A stretch of 64,000 nt of DNA from Lactarius indigo (Eukaryota; Basidiomycota; Agaricomycetes; Russulales; Russulaceae), in NCBI GenBank assembly GCA_025766275.1, contig JAFKAC010000071.1:1-64000 (forward strand), in the 5' to 3' direction. Shown here piece after piece: positions 11,701-20,744 of this stretch. The notes beneath the pieces were generated by a model that had not been told where the DNA came from, searched no databases, and was given only the letters and a program-made list of their open reading frames with translations. Numbering within the stretch: the stretch's first letter is position 1; each line of letters opens with the position of its first letter. A program made the translations under genes and the position numbers.

Positions 11701-12378
11701 GCGGTGCGAGGCTTGCTCGTTAAAAAGTTTGCTGAATGCTGCGTACTCTTGAGGGAGCTCTGCTGCCGTTTGCTGTTGTTTCGCTTGTATGGCCAACTCC
11801 GTCGAGGTGGTGGCTCTTGCGAACGTTTCTTCTTCCAGTTCTCGCGCGATGCCTTCTTTCTCTACCGTAATGAGGGCTCGAATGGTGGTTGTTGATAGCA
11901 GCGCTTTGGTAGTTGCCAATATTACTGGCTGCATGTCAGGGTGTATGGTGGCGGTAGCCCAGCTGATAGTTGGCTCGAATGCGCTTAGCCATGGATAGCC
12001 CAGCACCATGTCTTCGCTTCCAAGGTTGGTGATCAGGAAGGTCATTTGTTTTATCTGTCCTCGTGTTTTCACCTCTAGGTTAACATAATGAGTGATTAAC
12101 CCAGCTTTGTTTTCCGTGTTGTCTATATTCCATATTTTGCGAGGCGTGTCTAGTGGTTGTATTTGAATGTCGGCCCGCTTTGCCAGACTGGGTCGGATAA
12201 AGTTGTCGGTTGCGCCGGAATCGACCAGCGCATTGGTTTCAGTCGTTTGGTAATTCGTACGGACAGTTACTGGAATTCGCATAGATCGGTAGCGCGTTGT
12301 CACAATTACAGAATTACATTGAAGAGCCCTCACCCAGACTGACGGGTTTAGGCGTCCCGAAAACCCTCTTTTCCCCAT
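8703..12378 (-). pseudogene. G2 pol polyprotein
   Basis: Order on the minus strand: aspartic protease (ALVDSGATDNFI, about 12220); RT with [28 protein letters not shown] and VYMDDIG; RNase H (LEVDASGYAVGAVLLQKK, YDIYDLELLAIVKAL); the integrase zinc finger (HGHPGIAKT...CAECQRNK); the integrase core (VDFITKLP, DRDPRFTSKF, TDGQSERTNQWLEQ); and a chromodomain (YEVEAILDARHF, LQYLVKWKGYPDSENQWV). A single-base insertion near 11540 shifts the frame just before the RT active-site half. The tail beyond 8703 is cut by the insertion near 8697 and continues open to 8137 in the next frame. Pol is reached from Gag by the -1 site at 12360-12366. Confidence 0.9.
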
Positions 12379-14409
12379 AGATCTTGAAGTATCAGATCTT
12401 TCACTTCATCCGTACTGTTAGCCACCTGTGTGAGCCACTCTTTGGCCTGTTCTCCTGCTGTCTTTGTGCTTGCAGCGTTGATTTGGGGTGCGGGTGTCAT
12501 GCTCGGCGCTGGTGACATATACCCGGGTAGCGACGGCGCGTATTGCGATGGCGCGTACTGCGAGACGGGTCCCTGAGGGTATCCCGTAGTTTCGATCATG
12601 CGACTGCTGGATGGGACAGCCGGCCATTGTTGCGGCGTGCGCGGATGTGGACAATTTCGTGAGAGGTGGCCCGGGGCGTGACAGTTATAACAAAGGACAT
12701 TCCTTAAGTCCCTTCTAGATCCTCCTCTCCCTCGTCCTCGAGCTCCCGGTCCTCCTCGTGGTGGGAATGGTGGTGTAGGCCAGTCGCGGTGTGGTAGTTT
12801 ATTGAAGTCGATGTCTTCGGACCCCGCAAGTCTCACCTTGGCACGATCTGCCGAGGTGTCCATCGCCCAGGGGTTAGTCTGTGGCAGGTTTTGCGGGAGC
12901 GTCCATCCCGCGTTGCCGCCTTGCTTTTTTGGTTGTGTCGTATTCTTGTACTCATTGAGTCGCGCTTTGAGGTGTATGTAATTCTTCTGCCGCTTAAGGA
13001 CGGCCCTCTTCCAGTCGTCGAACGTGATGGGGTCATCGAACTGGAACGCGTTCTTGAACAGTTCCCTGGGCAGGCCCGACGTGAAGAGGTCGATGGTTTG
13101 GGGTTCGTTTAGGCGATAGTGAGCCTTCCGTGCGAGCTGTTCAAAATCATTGACGTACTTGTCAATGTCTTCTCCCACCATTTTGAAGCCCTTTCGTAGT
13201 ATGGCTTGAGCTTGTTCCCGTTCTAGCGTGTTTTCGAACCGTTGGCTGAATCCATCGGCCTACGGCGTCCCATAGGTCGCGAGTGTAGGGACTGATTCCT
13301 CGTTGTATCTGTCTGTTGAGCCAGTTCAGAAAAGACAAGACCCATTCGCTGACGGCTCCGCCTTTGATGTAGGAAAGAAACAGAAGACATCTTCTGTAGT
13401 CGTTGCGCATGATAGGGGCATCTAGATTCATGCCCCAATAGACATGCCACTGCGTTAAAAATTGATCTACTTTGAGTCTGTCTCCGTCAAAGATGGAAGG
13501 TGGCTCGCCGGTTAATTTCTCATTGTGGTGTCCTCCTCCGGCATCTCCACCACCTCCTCCTCCTCCGCCATCGCCTCCTCCACCTCCTGGTGGTCCCGTG
13601 GGTGGCATTCTTGGTGGTTCGGTTCTTCGTAGGTCAAACGGGATGCCTCCTCCTGGTGGCGGTGGGGGGTCCCCGCCCGGCCCTCCTATTCCTGGTGGGA
13701 GGTCTAGTGCGGGTCGTCGTCCGGATGGGGGATCCCCTCGATCTGACCCTATTGCTCGAAAGATGGCTGCGTCATCTGCGGTCATTCGTACACCGGTGTC
13801 GGGATTAATAGGCATGAGGATTTCTCGCGCCTCTGCTTGTATTGCGTGCGCCTCTTCAATAGCGACTTCTTCCATTGCTCGCGTTATGGTCGCCATGATG
13901 GCTGGCGATCGAATATGAATTGGCTCTGGTTCTGTAATGTGTGCGGACTCAGCTCGTTCGATGAGGAGATCTTGTATTGCCCCTCCGCTAGTCTCTGTTT
14001 GATTGGGCTCTCGTCCTTCACTTTCGTCCTGGCTTTGTTCTTCCTCTTCTGATACTACTTCTCCGGTAGAGTGTTCTCGTACTTGTCCGTCGATGGGACC
14101 CCAATCTGCTCGGCTGTTGAGTTCCCGAGCGTCGATGTCACACCGGTATCTAGGTCCTGCTGGTCGTATGACGTCCCAATGGGATTCTATAGGGTTCCAC
14201 GTAATTTCTGTCCAGCACAAGTGGTCGAAGTTGAACTCAACTGGTCGGAACCTGCTGGGTCCGTTGAACTCCACAAAATATCCGGTCTCTTCTTGCCTTT
14301 CCCTCCAACTGGCAGCTTGTAGAAAGCGCGTGGGGACGTTGCGTTCTCCTCTTCTTGGGAGCGAATAGGGACGGAAGCTCGTCCACTGGTCTCTTGTTGT
14401 TACGGCCAC
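12348..14409 (-). pseudogene. G2 gag
   Basis: The reading frame begins with GTG at 14409 (context ACC-GTG-G, A at -3, G at +4); no in-frame ATG lies upstream, and the first internal ATG is about 170 codons in. The N-terminal domain (TTRDQW, ASWRERQEETGYFVEFNG, FNFDHLCW) is followed by an acidic stretch, a Gly/Pro-rich linker and the retrotransposon gag core (FDGDRLKVDQFLTQWHVYWG, INRQIQRG). One CCHC knuckle, CYNCHAPGHLSRNCP, follows near the end. An extra base near 13255 (CCGTAGGCCG against CCGTAGCCG in siblings) splits it. The C-terminus overlaps Pol. Confidence 0.88.
12360..12366 (-). promoter_or_regulatory. G2 gag-pol -1 frameshift site GGGTTTT
   Basis: On the minus strand the gag codons read GAG GGT TTT CGG, so GGGTTTT sits in the X XXY YYZ phase of a canonical -1 slippery heptamer. 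Pol is open in the -1 frame across it. The same heptamer is kept in G3 (22796-22802) and G6 (57584-57590). Confidence 0.75.
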
Positions 14410-14415
14410 GGTGGG

Positions 14416-14426
14416 ATCTTGGTCTT
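14416..14426 (-). other. G2 self-primer binding site
   Basis: On the minus strand the 5' LTR ends at 14429, two bases (TT) follow, and then AAGACCAAGAT. This is the exact 11-nt complement of ATCTTGGTCTT in the LTR (plus 14621-14631), which sits 34 nt after the TATA box and so is the likely 5' end of the transcript. A Tf1-type self-priming mechanism follows by analogy. Confidence 0.75.
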
Positions 14427-14428
14427 AA

Positions 14429-14914
14429 TGTAACGCCGTCACGACGTTAGCTCGACTTGAGCTCGGTAGAGGCGGTAACAACTTAGCGAATAACTTGAAG
14501 ACACGAAGGTCCAAGTGTAGGTGTTGGTGAACACTCGAAGGTGCACTCTTATTACTTGAAAGGGGAGGACGGAGATGAAGAGAAGCGAGAAAGAGAAGAG
14601 GAAACAAGTGACGATTCAAGAAGACCAAGATGGCGTATCTTGGTCTTCACTAGACACTATAAATACAAGTCGAGCAGGCTTAGAAGCGCTGCTATGAGTC
14701 ACAGTAGTAAAGCGTCCAACGTATCGCAGAAACATCTCAAAACTAATACTACTAGTACTTGTACTAGTATCGAGTCATTCAGGTACCGCTCAGTCAGCTA
14801 TCGTGCGCAATCAGCCTATCGTACCCTCGTATCACCGTAAGTAAGTCCGCGACTAATATACCTTACCGCCGTAATCGCAACCGGTACAGTAAGGGTACGA
14901 CTCGAAACGTGACA
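14429..14914 (-). repeat. G2 5' LTR with promoter
   Basis: The 486-bp LTR starts TGTAACGCC and ends GTGACA (plus strand) and is the promoter copy for the minus-strand element. It contains TATTTATAG and the inverted pair AAGACCAAGAT / ATCTTGGTCTT around the predicted cap site. Its partner is 7121-7603. Confidence 0.92.
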
Positions 14915-17428
14915 CCGGAAGTTTGACTATGAAGTCCATTGCCACTACCTCGAAGGGTTTGGCCAATGGGTCTGTGGTGATGGGGAATAGGTGTGGCTTC
15001 TGTTGGTGGGAGTTGATTTTGTTACTTTGGCATATGGCGCATCCTTTGACGTATGCTTCCACATCCTTTCGCATGTTCAGCCACCAGAAGTCACATCATA
15101 CAAGTTCCAGGGTGTTTGCAATTCCTGGGTGTCCTGCGCTTAGAGTATCGTGGAAAAAGGTGATCACCCCCCACTTAAGGTCGTTGTTTCCCACGACAAC
15201 GAGGGCGTTGCCTTTCCACCATAAGCCGTCGTGTTTTTTCAGGTTGTGGGGTTCGACCCATGGGAGTACTGCGGATTCTTCCATGTTCTGTGCAATCTGA
15301 GTCCATATGTCCATGTCGTGCATGGATGTTTCGGTGACTCATAGGAATACCTCTTCTGGTAGTACCGTAACATGGTCGTTATCCGTTGTTCCATCATTGT
15401 AATCTGGGCATCTTGATAGGGAGTCTGCTTGGGTATTTTTGGTTCCAGGGATGTGTTTGAGTATGAAATTATACTCAGAGAGTTCCTGGAATTCTTGTGC
15501 CACTCGCCAACTGATTTTTCGTGGTTCCTTCCAATATTGGAGGTTGGTGTGATCCGTGTGAATGGTTATTAGATGGGGGGAACCGATAAGATATGTGCGC
15601 CACGTTCGTAGGGCTTTGACGATAGCTAGTAATTCTCTGTCGTAAATGTCGTAGTTACGCTCTGCTTTGGTTAGTGATTCTGAATAGAATGCCACTGGGT
15701 GCAGCTTCTGATCTTCTCCCTTTTGATTTAATACCGCTCCTAGGGCGTAGCTTGAGGCATCAACCTCTATCTCTAAGGGTTGGTCTAATTTTGGGAATAA
15801 AAGTACAGGTTCGGAGCTGATTCGTTCTTTGATGATATCAAATGCCTCCTGTCTGGCTTTTGTCCATTCCCATGGTGTGTCCTTCCTTGTGAGGTCGTGG
15901 AGTGGTCTTGCTATCGTGGAGAACCCCCTTATGAATCGTCGGTAAAAGTTGCAGAAGCCTAGAAAGGCTTGCACTTCTTTTAGGGATTTTGGTGCCTTCC
16001 AATCCCGTACGCCCTGTACTTTTATCGGGTCCATTCGCAACTTGCCGTGTCCGATGATCAGGCCTAGGTATTCCACTTCATAGACCTCGAATACACATTT
16101 TTCCGGTTTGATGTATAAGTCGTGTTCATCACATAGATCTAGAACACGATGTAAGATTTGTCGATGGTGGGTACGGTCGTCTGCTGTTGCGATTAGGATA
16201 TCGTCCATGTAGACGATAACTTCTCCCGTTAGCACCAGTTCCTGGAAAATGGTATCCATCATGGTTTGGAAGGTACTGGGGGAGTTGGTGAGGCCGAAGA
16301 ACATGACCCGTGGTTCGAATAGCCCTTGATTGGTTTTGAACGCCACTTTCCATTCGTCACCCGGTTTGATTCGAACGTTATTGTACCCCCATCGGATATT
16401 GAGCTTGGAGTAGAGCCGTGCCTCTCAAATCCGATCGATAAGTTCAGGGATTAAGGGGAGTGGGTAGTGGTTCTTTACGGTTAGTTCATTGAGGCAACGA
16501 TAGTCCTGTACTGGTCGTAGTTTTCCGTCCTTTTTTTTGATGAAGAAGAAGGGGGAAGCGTAGGGGGACTTTGAAGGTTGGATGTATTTTTTGTCCAGGT
16601 GTTCGGTTATGAATTCGGACAACTTTTCAGTTTTGGGAATCGTGAGTGGGTACATTTTGCAATCCATCGTTTCTGGGGCATGTGGGGCAAGATCAATGGC
16701 GTGATCCCACGGTCACGATGGGGGAAATCGTTGGGATGCTTCTTCGCTGAAAACCTTCTGATGCCTTTGGTACTCTTTAGGGACCATTTCCTCGAAGGTT
16801 TTCTGAGGTTTTTTTGCAGCTTCTTGTTGTGCTAGTTCTGACGCTGTTGTTGTTTTTCGTAGTCGGATGTGGGGATCGTTCCCATTCTCCAGTTGTTCCC
16901 AGGCTAATTCATCCAGTTGATATGTCTCCAATGCCTTAATAGTGGCTTCTAGCAGCATGGCTTCGTCGGGCAAATTTATGCTGGTGATTACCACCGGTTG
17001 GAATTCTTCGTCTATAGTGGCATCCCGCCAGTGGAACTTTGGTTCGAAGGCTGTGAACCAAGGGTATCCAAGTATGACTTTGTCATTTCCTAGGTCGGTG
17101 ATAAGGAATCTAAGGTTTTGGGTCTTTCCTCCTGTTTTGACAGTGAGGTCAGTGAAGGAGGTAATTTCTCCTCCTTGGTTATGAGTTCCGTCTACATTCC
17201 ATATTTTGATAGGGCGGTCGGTAGCCAACCAGGCAATCTTCAGCCGTTTCAGGAGATTTGTGCTTATGAAGTTATCAGTTGCGCCGGAGTCGATAAGAAC
17301 ATTTCATTCAGCCGTCGTGTGAGCAGATTTGAAAAGAACTGGAATTCGCATGGATCGGAATCTGCTATTGTACACGCTAAGTTTTAGTGCTCTAGCCCAG
17401 GCCGCCGGGTTCAAGCGTTCAGAAAATC
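14915..17428 (-). pseudogene. G1 pol, protease to integrase N-terminal half
   Basis: Pol enters by -1 frameshift from gag at 17423-17429. Order: protease (NVLIDSGATDNFIS, with a TGA just before it near 17306), RT ([19 protein letters not shown] at about 16550; FFGLTNSPSTFQTMMD; VYMDDILIA), RNase H (LEIEVDASSYALGAVLNQK) and the integrase zinc finger (AGHPGIANT, CAICQSNK). It ends at ...FIVKLP where G2 inserted, and resumes at 7120. TGA codons occur at PPS*PWDHAID, DRI*EARLYSK, VFL*VTET and ELV*CDFWW. At each of these the family has Arg, so CGA to TGA transitions explain them. No frameshift was needed to follow the frame. Confidence 0.9.
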
Positions 17429-19066
17429 CTTCTTCTGGCCAAACAATTTGTCCACCATTAATTCTCGTACTTCTGGGGTTTGAGCGAATAGTGCCACTAC
17501 TTGCGCGTCTGCTTGTTCTTCATTAGAAAGGGGGTGTGACGCGGTCATGGAGATAGTGGCGGTTGTAGGGGTGCTAGCCGTGGGAGTCGTTGTTTCGGTT
17601 GCTTTGATGGTGGTGGACTTCTGAGGGCAGTTATGGGAAATGTGTCCTTGGCCTCGGCAGTGGAAGCACCTTCCTTCTTTCTGTAGCTGCAATTTTTCGA
17701 CATCCGTCAAAGTGGCTCGTGCTCTAGTGCGACTGACGTCCATTGCATTGGGGTCTCGGTTTTTGTTTAGTGCCGATAGCCACTGGTCTCGGGACGCTCC
17801 CCCTTGTTTGTTGTTTCCCCCTTTGGTAAGATTGTCTTTTAACAGGAGGTATTCGGCTTGTTGTAGTGTTACCGCCGCTTTCCAGTCGTCCCATGTGATT
17901 GGATGATGGAATTTGATTGCTTTTACAACGAGGGCATTGGGGAGTCCTTTCTGGAAGATTTCCAGAGTGGTGGCTTTGTCTTTATTATACCCCGCTTTGT
18001 TAGCAAGGTTCGCGAATTTGGCGATGTACGTGTCGATGTCTTCTTTCTCCATTCTGAGATTTTGAATGGAGTGGCGGGCTTTCTGTTGTTGTGTGGTATC
18101 GGTGTAGGCTTGGATGAATCGTGCCTCGATGGTGTCCCAAAGGTTTTCTTTGTTTAGGGCCACTCCTGCTACTAGTTGGGCAACGAGCCATTGAATTTGT
18201 TCTTCGACCCAGTCATCGACGAGGGGACCTCGAATATAAGAAAGGAGGGTCATTGCGCGGGAGTAGGGGACCACTAATTGTTGTACGGTGGGGTTCATTC
18301 CTCGATAGAGGGAGAAGGCATTGAGGAACGCCCGACTTGATTCCCGATCTCCTGTAAACTCTGGCGGGGTGTTTCCTCCGAGTCTTCCATTAAGGGGGCC
18401 TGGGGCTGCGCCTCCTCCTCCCGCAGCTGCGCCTCCGCCTCCAGGCACGCTGCCTCTGCCTCCAGGTGCACTGCCTCCACCTCCAGGCGCACCGCCTCCA
18501 TGATGACTTCCTGGGCCTCCCGGAGGGCCGCTTCTGCTTGCCGGTGCACTTCCTCCCATAAGATGTCCTCCACCACCTGGAGCAGCCGCAGAGGAGGACG
18601 CTCCTCTGCTGGGTTGGCCGCTTCCTGATTGGGTGAGGGTGGTTGCGAGTTGGGTTGAGGACATGTCAGCATACGATGCAAAGTCGACTGGTCTGGTGAT
18701 GGTAGGCGTGAGGGTGGGGTCTGGATTTTCGCTGTCAGAGTCAGGTTCTGCGACGTCAGAGTCGACGTCAATGCCTTGTATTCGGGTTTTCCCTGGTCCT
18801 AATCCAAGGGATGTAGGTACTGGTTTGATTGAGTACCACGAGTTCTTTTTGTCTGAATAGGCGACATATGCCCAGACGTGTTGGTCTTCGATATATTCGA
18901 TGGGTTCGTAGGTGTTTTTGTCGGGGTCGAAGATGTAGTAGCCTGTGTCGTGAGGGGTGTTCCTCCAAGTGGCCGTTCCTTTGATTGAGGATCGGAGGTT
19001 GTCGTCGGTGTGTCGTTCCAGGTACTCCTGGACAAACTTGGTTTGGCTTCGGCTGGTGAGAGCCAC
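17411..19066 (-). CDS. G1 gag
   Basis: An open frame of 551 codons on the minus strand, starting with GTG in the context CACACC-GTG-GCT. There is no in-frame ATG between an upstream stop in the LTR and this codon; the first internal ATG is at 18664, about codon 135. The first 130 residues nevertheless align with Gag of G3 (ALTSRSQ / AVTTRDQ, ATWRNTPHDTGYYI / ASWRERQEETGYFV), so they are coding. An acidic and then Gly/Pro-rich linker follows, then the gag core (YIAKFANLANKAGYNKD, ITWDDWKAAVTLQQAEYLL), a CCHC knuckle (CFHCRGQGHISHNCP) and the overlap with Pol. Gag would form the particle and bind the genomic RNA. Confidence 0.85.
   Translation of the reverse strand: MALTSRSQTKFVQEYLERHTDDNLRSSIKGTATWRNTPHDTGYYIFDPDKNTYEPIEYIEDQHVWAYVAYSDKKNSWYSIKPVPTSLGLGPGKTRIQGIDVDSDVAEPDSDSENPDPTLTPTITRPVDFASYADMSSTQLATTLTQSGSGQPSRGASSSAAAPGGGGHLMGGSAPASRSGPPGGPGSHHGGGAPGGGGSAPGGRGSVPGGGGAAAGGGGAAPGPLNGRLGGNTPPEFTGDRESSRAFLNAFSLYRGMNPTVQQLVVPYSRAMTLLSYIRGPLVDDWVEEQIQWLVAQLVAGVALNKENLWDTIEARFIQAYTDTTQQQKARHSIQNLRMEKEDIDTYIAKFANLANKAGYNKDKATTLEIFQKGLPNALVVKAIKFHHPITWDDWKAAVTLQQAEYLLLKDNLTKGGNNKQGGASRDQWLSALNKNRDPNAMDVSRTRARATLTDVEKLQLQKEGRCFHCRGQGHISHNCPQKSTTIKATETTTPTASTPTTATISMTASHPLSNEEQADAQVVALFAQTPEVRELMVDKLFGQKKDFLNA
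17423..17429 (-). promoter_or_regulatory. G1 gag-pol -1 frameshift site GGATTTT
   Basis: Gag codons on the minus strand read AAG GAT TTT CTG, placing GGATTTT in X XXY YYZ phase. The Pol frame is -1. It is a variant of the GGGTTTT site of the sister family, at the homologous place 5 codons before the Gag stop. GGAUUU-type P/A-site pairs are known to permit -1 slippage in other retroelements. Confidence 0.65.
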
Positions 19067-19074
19067 GGTGTGGG

Positions 19075-19085
19075 AGACTAGACTT
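19075..19085 (-). other. G1 self-primer binding site
   Basis: On the minus strand the 5' LTR ends at 19088, then TT, then AAGTCTAGTCT. The exact complement AGACTAGACTT lies in the LTR (plus 19320-19330), 33 nt after a TATTTAAA box. The match is 11 nt with mismatches on both sides. The sequence differs completely from the 11-mer of G2, G3 and G6, yet the pairing is preserved. Confidence 0.78.
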
Positions 19086-19087
19086 AA

Positions 19088-19669
19088 TGTAACGCCACTA
19101 CAGGGGCGTTAGGTACGACCTGCACCAAGTCAGTCGATCGATCGGTAGTACAAGCTCGTAGGCTTGACTTCAGAGAGAATGATGCACAAGGATCACAAGG
19201 ACTCTAGTCACTTGGATCGTAGAGGAAGGCTAAGACACGAAGGCCTAGCAGGAGCGGGGATCGCGAGACAAAGGACACGTGGAGGTGTTCTGTGTTAGAC
19301 GAGTGTAGTATTACACAAGAAGTCTAGTCTACCGTACAAGCTAGATAGGACTAGGTTTAAATAGATAACGACTAGTATGGCGACTACAAACAAATGGCGC
19401 CATCGCCGGTCCTGGAACAATGGATGAGACCTAACGAGAACAAGAGAACGTTGTACTGGGAATAAAGGTGAATCACGCAGGATCGCGCGTGATTGGGAGC
19501 GCAACGGAAACTAGCACATGTCGAACGTTATCAGAAGGGAACATCGATAAGTAGGGCACGTGATAGGAACCGGGGAATCGTAAAGTCCACATAGTCGTAC
19601 AGGGCTCGTATAGTGTGGGAAAGGGAACAGTAACATGGGAAAGGAACGAGTCCAAGGAAAATTGTAACA
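19088..19669 (-). repeat. G1 5' LTR with promoter
   Basis: The 582-bp LTR is followed by the target duplication AGTGG (19670-19674). It holds a minus-strand TATA box TATTTAAA (plus 19356-19363) and the predicted transcript start AGACTAGACTT (19330-19320). Compared with 3992-4573, most differences are transitions at CpG. Confidence 0.93.
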
Positions 19670-20188
19670 AGTGGGTTAGTGTCCACACTGGAGTCCAGTT
19701 GTTCAACGTTATGATGGAGGGGAAGGGCAGCAAGGAGGTTATTGACCACCATGGTGACGCCCGAGGCAGGGGAGGGTGTGTGCGTGGCAGTAGTGCCAGA
19801 GAGTGGGGACGAATTATTCAATCCCACAGGGGCAGCAGCATTGGCCACCAGAGTGGCGGTGCTGTCAGCAGCAGAAGGGTCAGGGGTGGGGAAGGCGGGC
19901 TGAGCGGCGAGCTCCATAAGGGTCGCCTCATGAGCAAGGGTCATACTGGGGGAGGGTGCCATCTCCAGGGTCGGGACATAGGGGACAGCCGCAATGTCCT
20001 CCATAATTGCGGTGTTGTTGGCAGTGATAAAGGCTGGGAGAGGTGGAGCCTCATGTAACGAAGGCAACGGGTCGTTGTGTTGCTCCATAGAGCGAAGACT
20101 AACAGGGGTCGCGAGGACACCAGGCAGGTTCCCTGTAGTTGTGGACACTGTATTCAAAGGTTGTATGTAGACCAGCACAAGAGATGGT
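19670..20188 (-). pseudogene. LINE-A ORF1, N-terminus and 5' leader
   Basis: This is the segment of LINE-A between G1 and G3. The minus strand reads NLPGVLAT, then MEQHNDPLPSLHEAPPLP (ATG near 20086), matching LINE-C at 44850-44955 (NLPGVLAT, then ATG and LHEALPQG). A Pro/Ala/Thr-rich low-complexity N-terminal region follows. The 5' leader beyond 20150 continues across G3 to about 33980. Confidence 0.8.
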
Positions 20189-20725
20189 TGTCACGTTTCT
20201 GCATCTTGACTGGGTAGTATGACTCGAGAACCCTTACTGTACCGGTTGTCGCTACGGCGGTAAGGTATATTAGTGATGGACTTATCTACGACAGCGCGGT
20301 GATACGGTAGCACGATAGGAGATACGGTACTGATAGCTGACTGAGGACAGACGCCACCAATACTAGTACTAGTAGTATTAGGGTTGGAGGTACTTACGCG
20401 ACATGTTGGACGCTACATACGATGACTCATAGCAGCGCTTGAAAGCCTGCTCGACTTGTATTTAATCTGTCTTGTGAAGACCAAGATACGCCATCTTGGT
20501 CTTCTTGAATCGCCACTTGTGTTCTTCTCTCTCTTTCTTCACTTCTATCAGAAGTCATCCGAACCCCCTTTTGTAACTAAGATATTCGACTTGCCGGTGT
20601 ACCTCCATGTATTCACTAAGGTGAGGGTTTGGACCTCCGTGTCTTCAAGCCAGCAGACCCGCACTTTGCTAAGTTGTTATCGCCTTCTCGTGCTCAAGTC
20701 GAGCTAACGTCGTGGCGACGTTACA
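20189..20725 (+). repeat. G3 5' LTR
   Basis: The 537-bp LTR runs TGTCACG...GTTACA. It includes an ACTAGT-rich near-palindrome (about 20368-20385), a TATTTAAT box at 20459 and the cap-site hairpin AAGACCAAGAT / ATCTTGGTCTT. It pairs with 33416-33952. Confidence 0.94.
20459..20503 (+). promoter_or_regulatory. G3 LTR core promoter and predicted transcript start
   Basis: TATTTAAT starts at 20459. ATCTTGGTCTT occupies 20493-20503, 34 nt downstream, and is preceded by its inverted repeat (AAGACCAAGAT, 20478-20488). The same arrangement and spacing occur in G2, G6 and the solo LTR at 1473-1980. The start site is inferred from the self-primer match, not measured. Confidence 0.7.
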
Positions 20726-20727
20726 TT

Positions 20728-20738
20728 AAGACCAAGAT
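20728..20738 (+). other. G3 self-primer binding site
   Basis: AAGACCAAGAT begins two bases after the LTR end. It is the exact complement of LTR bases 20493-20503 and the match stops at both edges. No tRNA 3'-end complement is evident next to the LTR, which supports self-priming as in the Tf1/sushi group. Confidence 0.78.
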
Positions 20739-20744
20739 CCCATC

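Larger units (their letters stand above)
7121..14914 (-). mobile_element. G2, gypsy element nested in G1
   Basis: It is bounded by LTRs of 483 bp (7121-7603) and 486 bp (14429-14914) and flanked by the perfect duplication CCGGA (7116-7120 and 14915-14919). It splits the G1 integrase reading frame exactly between ...VKLP and GFDSIL. It belongs to the same family as G3 and G6. The internal order is gag, pol with chromodomain, ORF3. Three single-base insertions (near 13255, 11540 and 8697) break gag, pol and ORF3, but otherwise the proteins are well preserved, so insertion is fairly recent and later than G1. Confidence 0.95.
3992..19669 (-). mobile_element. G1, chromodomain Ty3/gypsy retrotransposon
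   Basis: Two 582-bp LTRs (3992-4573 and 19088-19669) bound the element and a perfect 5-bp duplication, AGTGG, flanks it (3987-3991 and 19670-19674). Removing the nested element G2 leaves about 7.9 kb with order LTR, gag, protease-RT-RNase H-integrase-chromodomain, ORF3, polypurine tract (GGGGGGTAA on the minus strand), LTR. Gag is open, but Pol carries a series of TGA codons at arginine positions. LTR differences (about 16-17 by eye, near 97% identity) are mostly C/T or G/A at CpG. It inserted into LINE-A ORF1. Confidence 0.95.

Noticed and set aside
13472..13918. Plus-strand Pro-rich reading frame opposite G2 gag
   Set aside because: It is the antisense shadow of the Gly/Pro-rich Gag linker, which is low-complexity and codes on the minus strand with family conservation.
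18321..18503. Pro/Leu-rich plus-strand frame
   Set aside because: Opposite the Gly/Pro-rich linker of G1 Gag; low complexity only.
20368..20385. ACTAGT repeats in the LTRs as a short repeat array or CRISPR
   Set aside because: Only two or three overlapping units without spacers, and present in each LTR of one family; a local near-palindrome is the better description.
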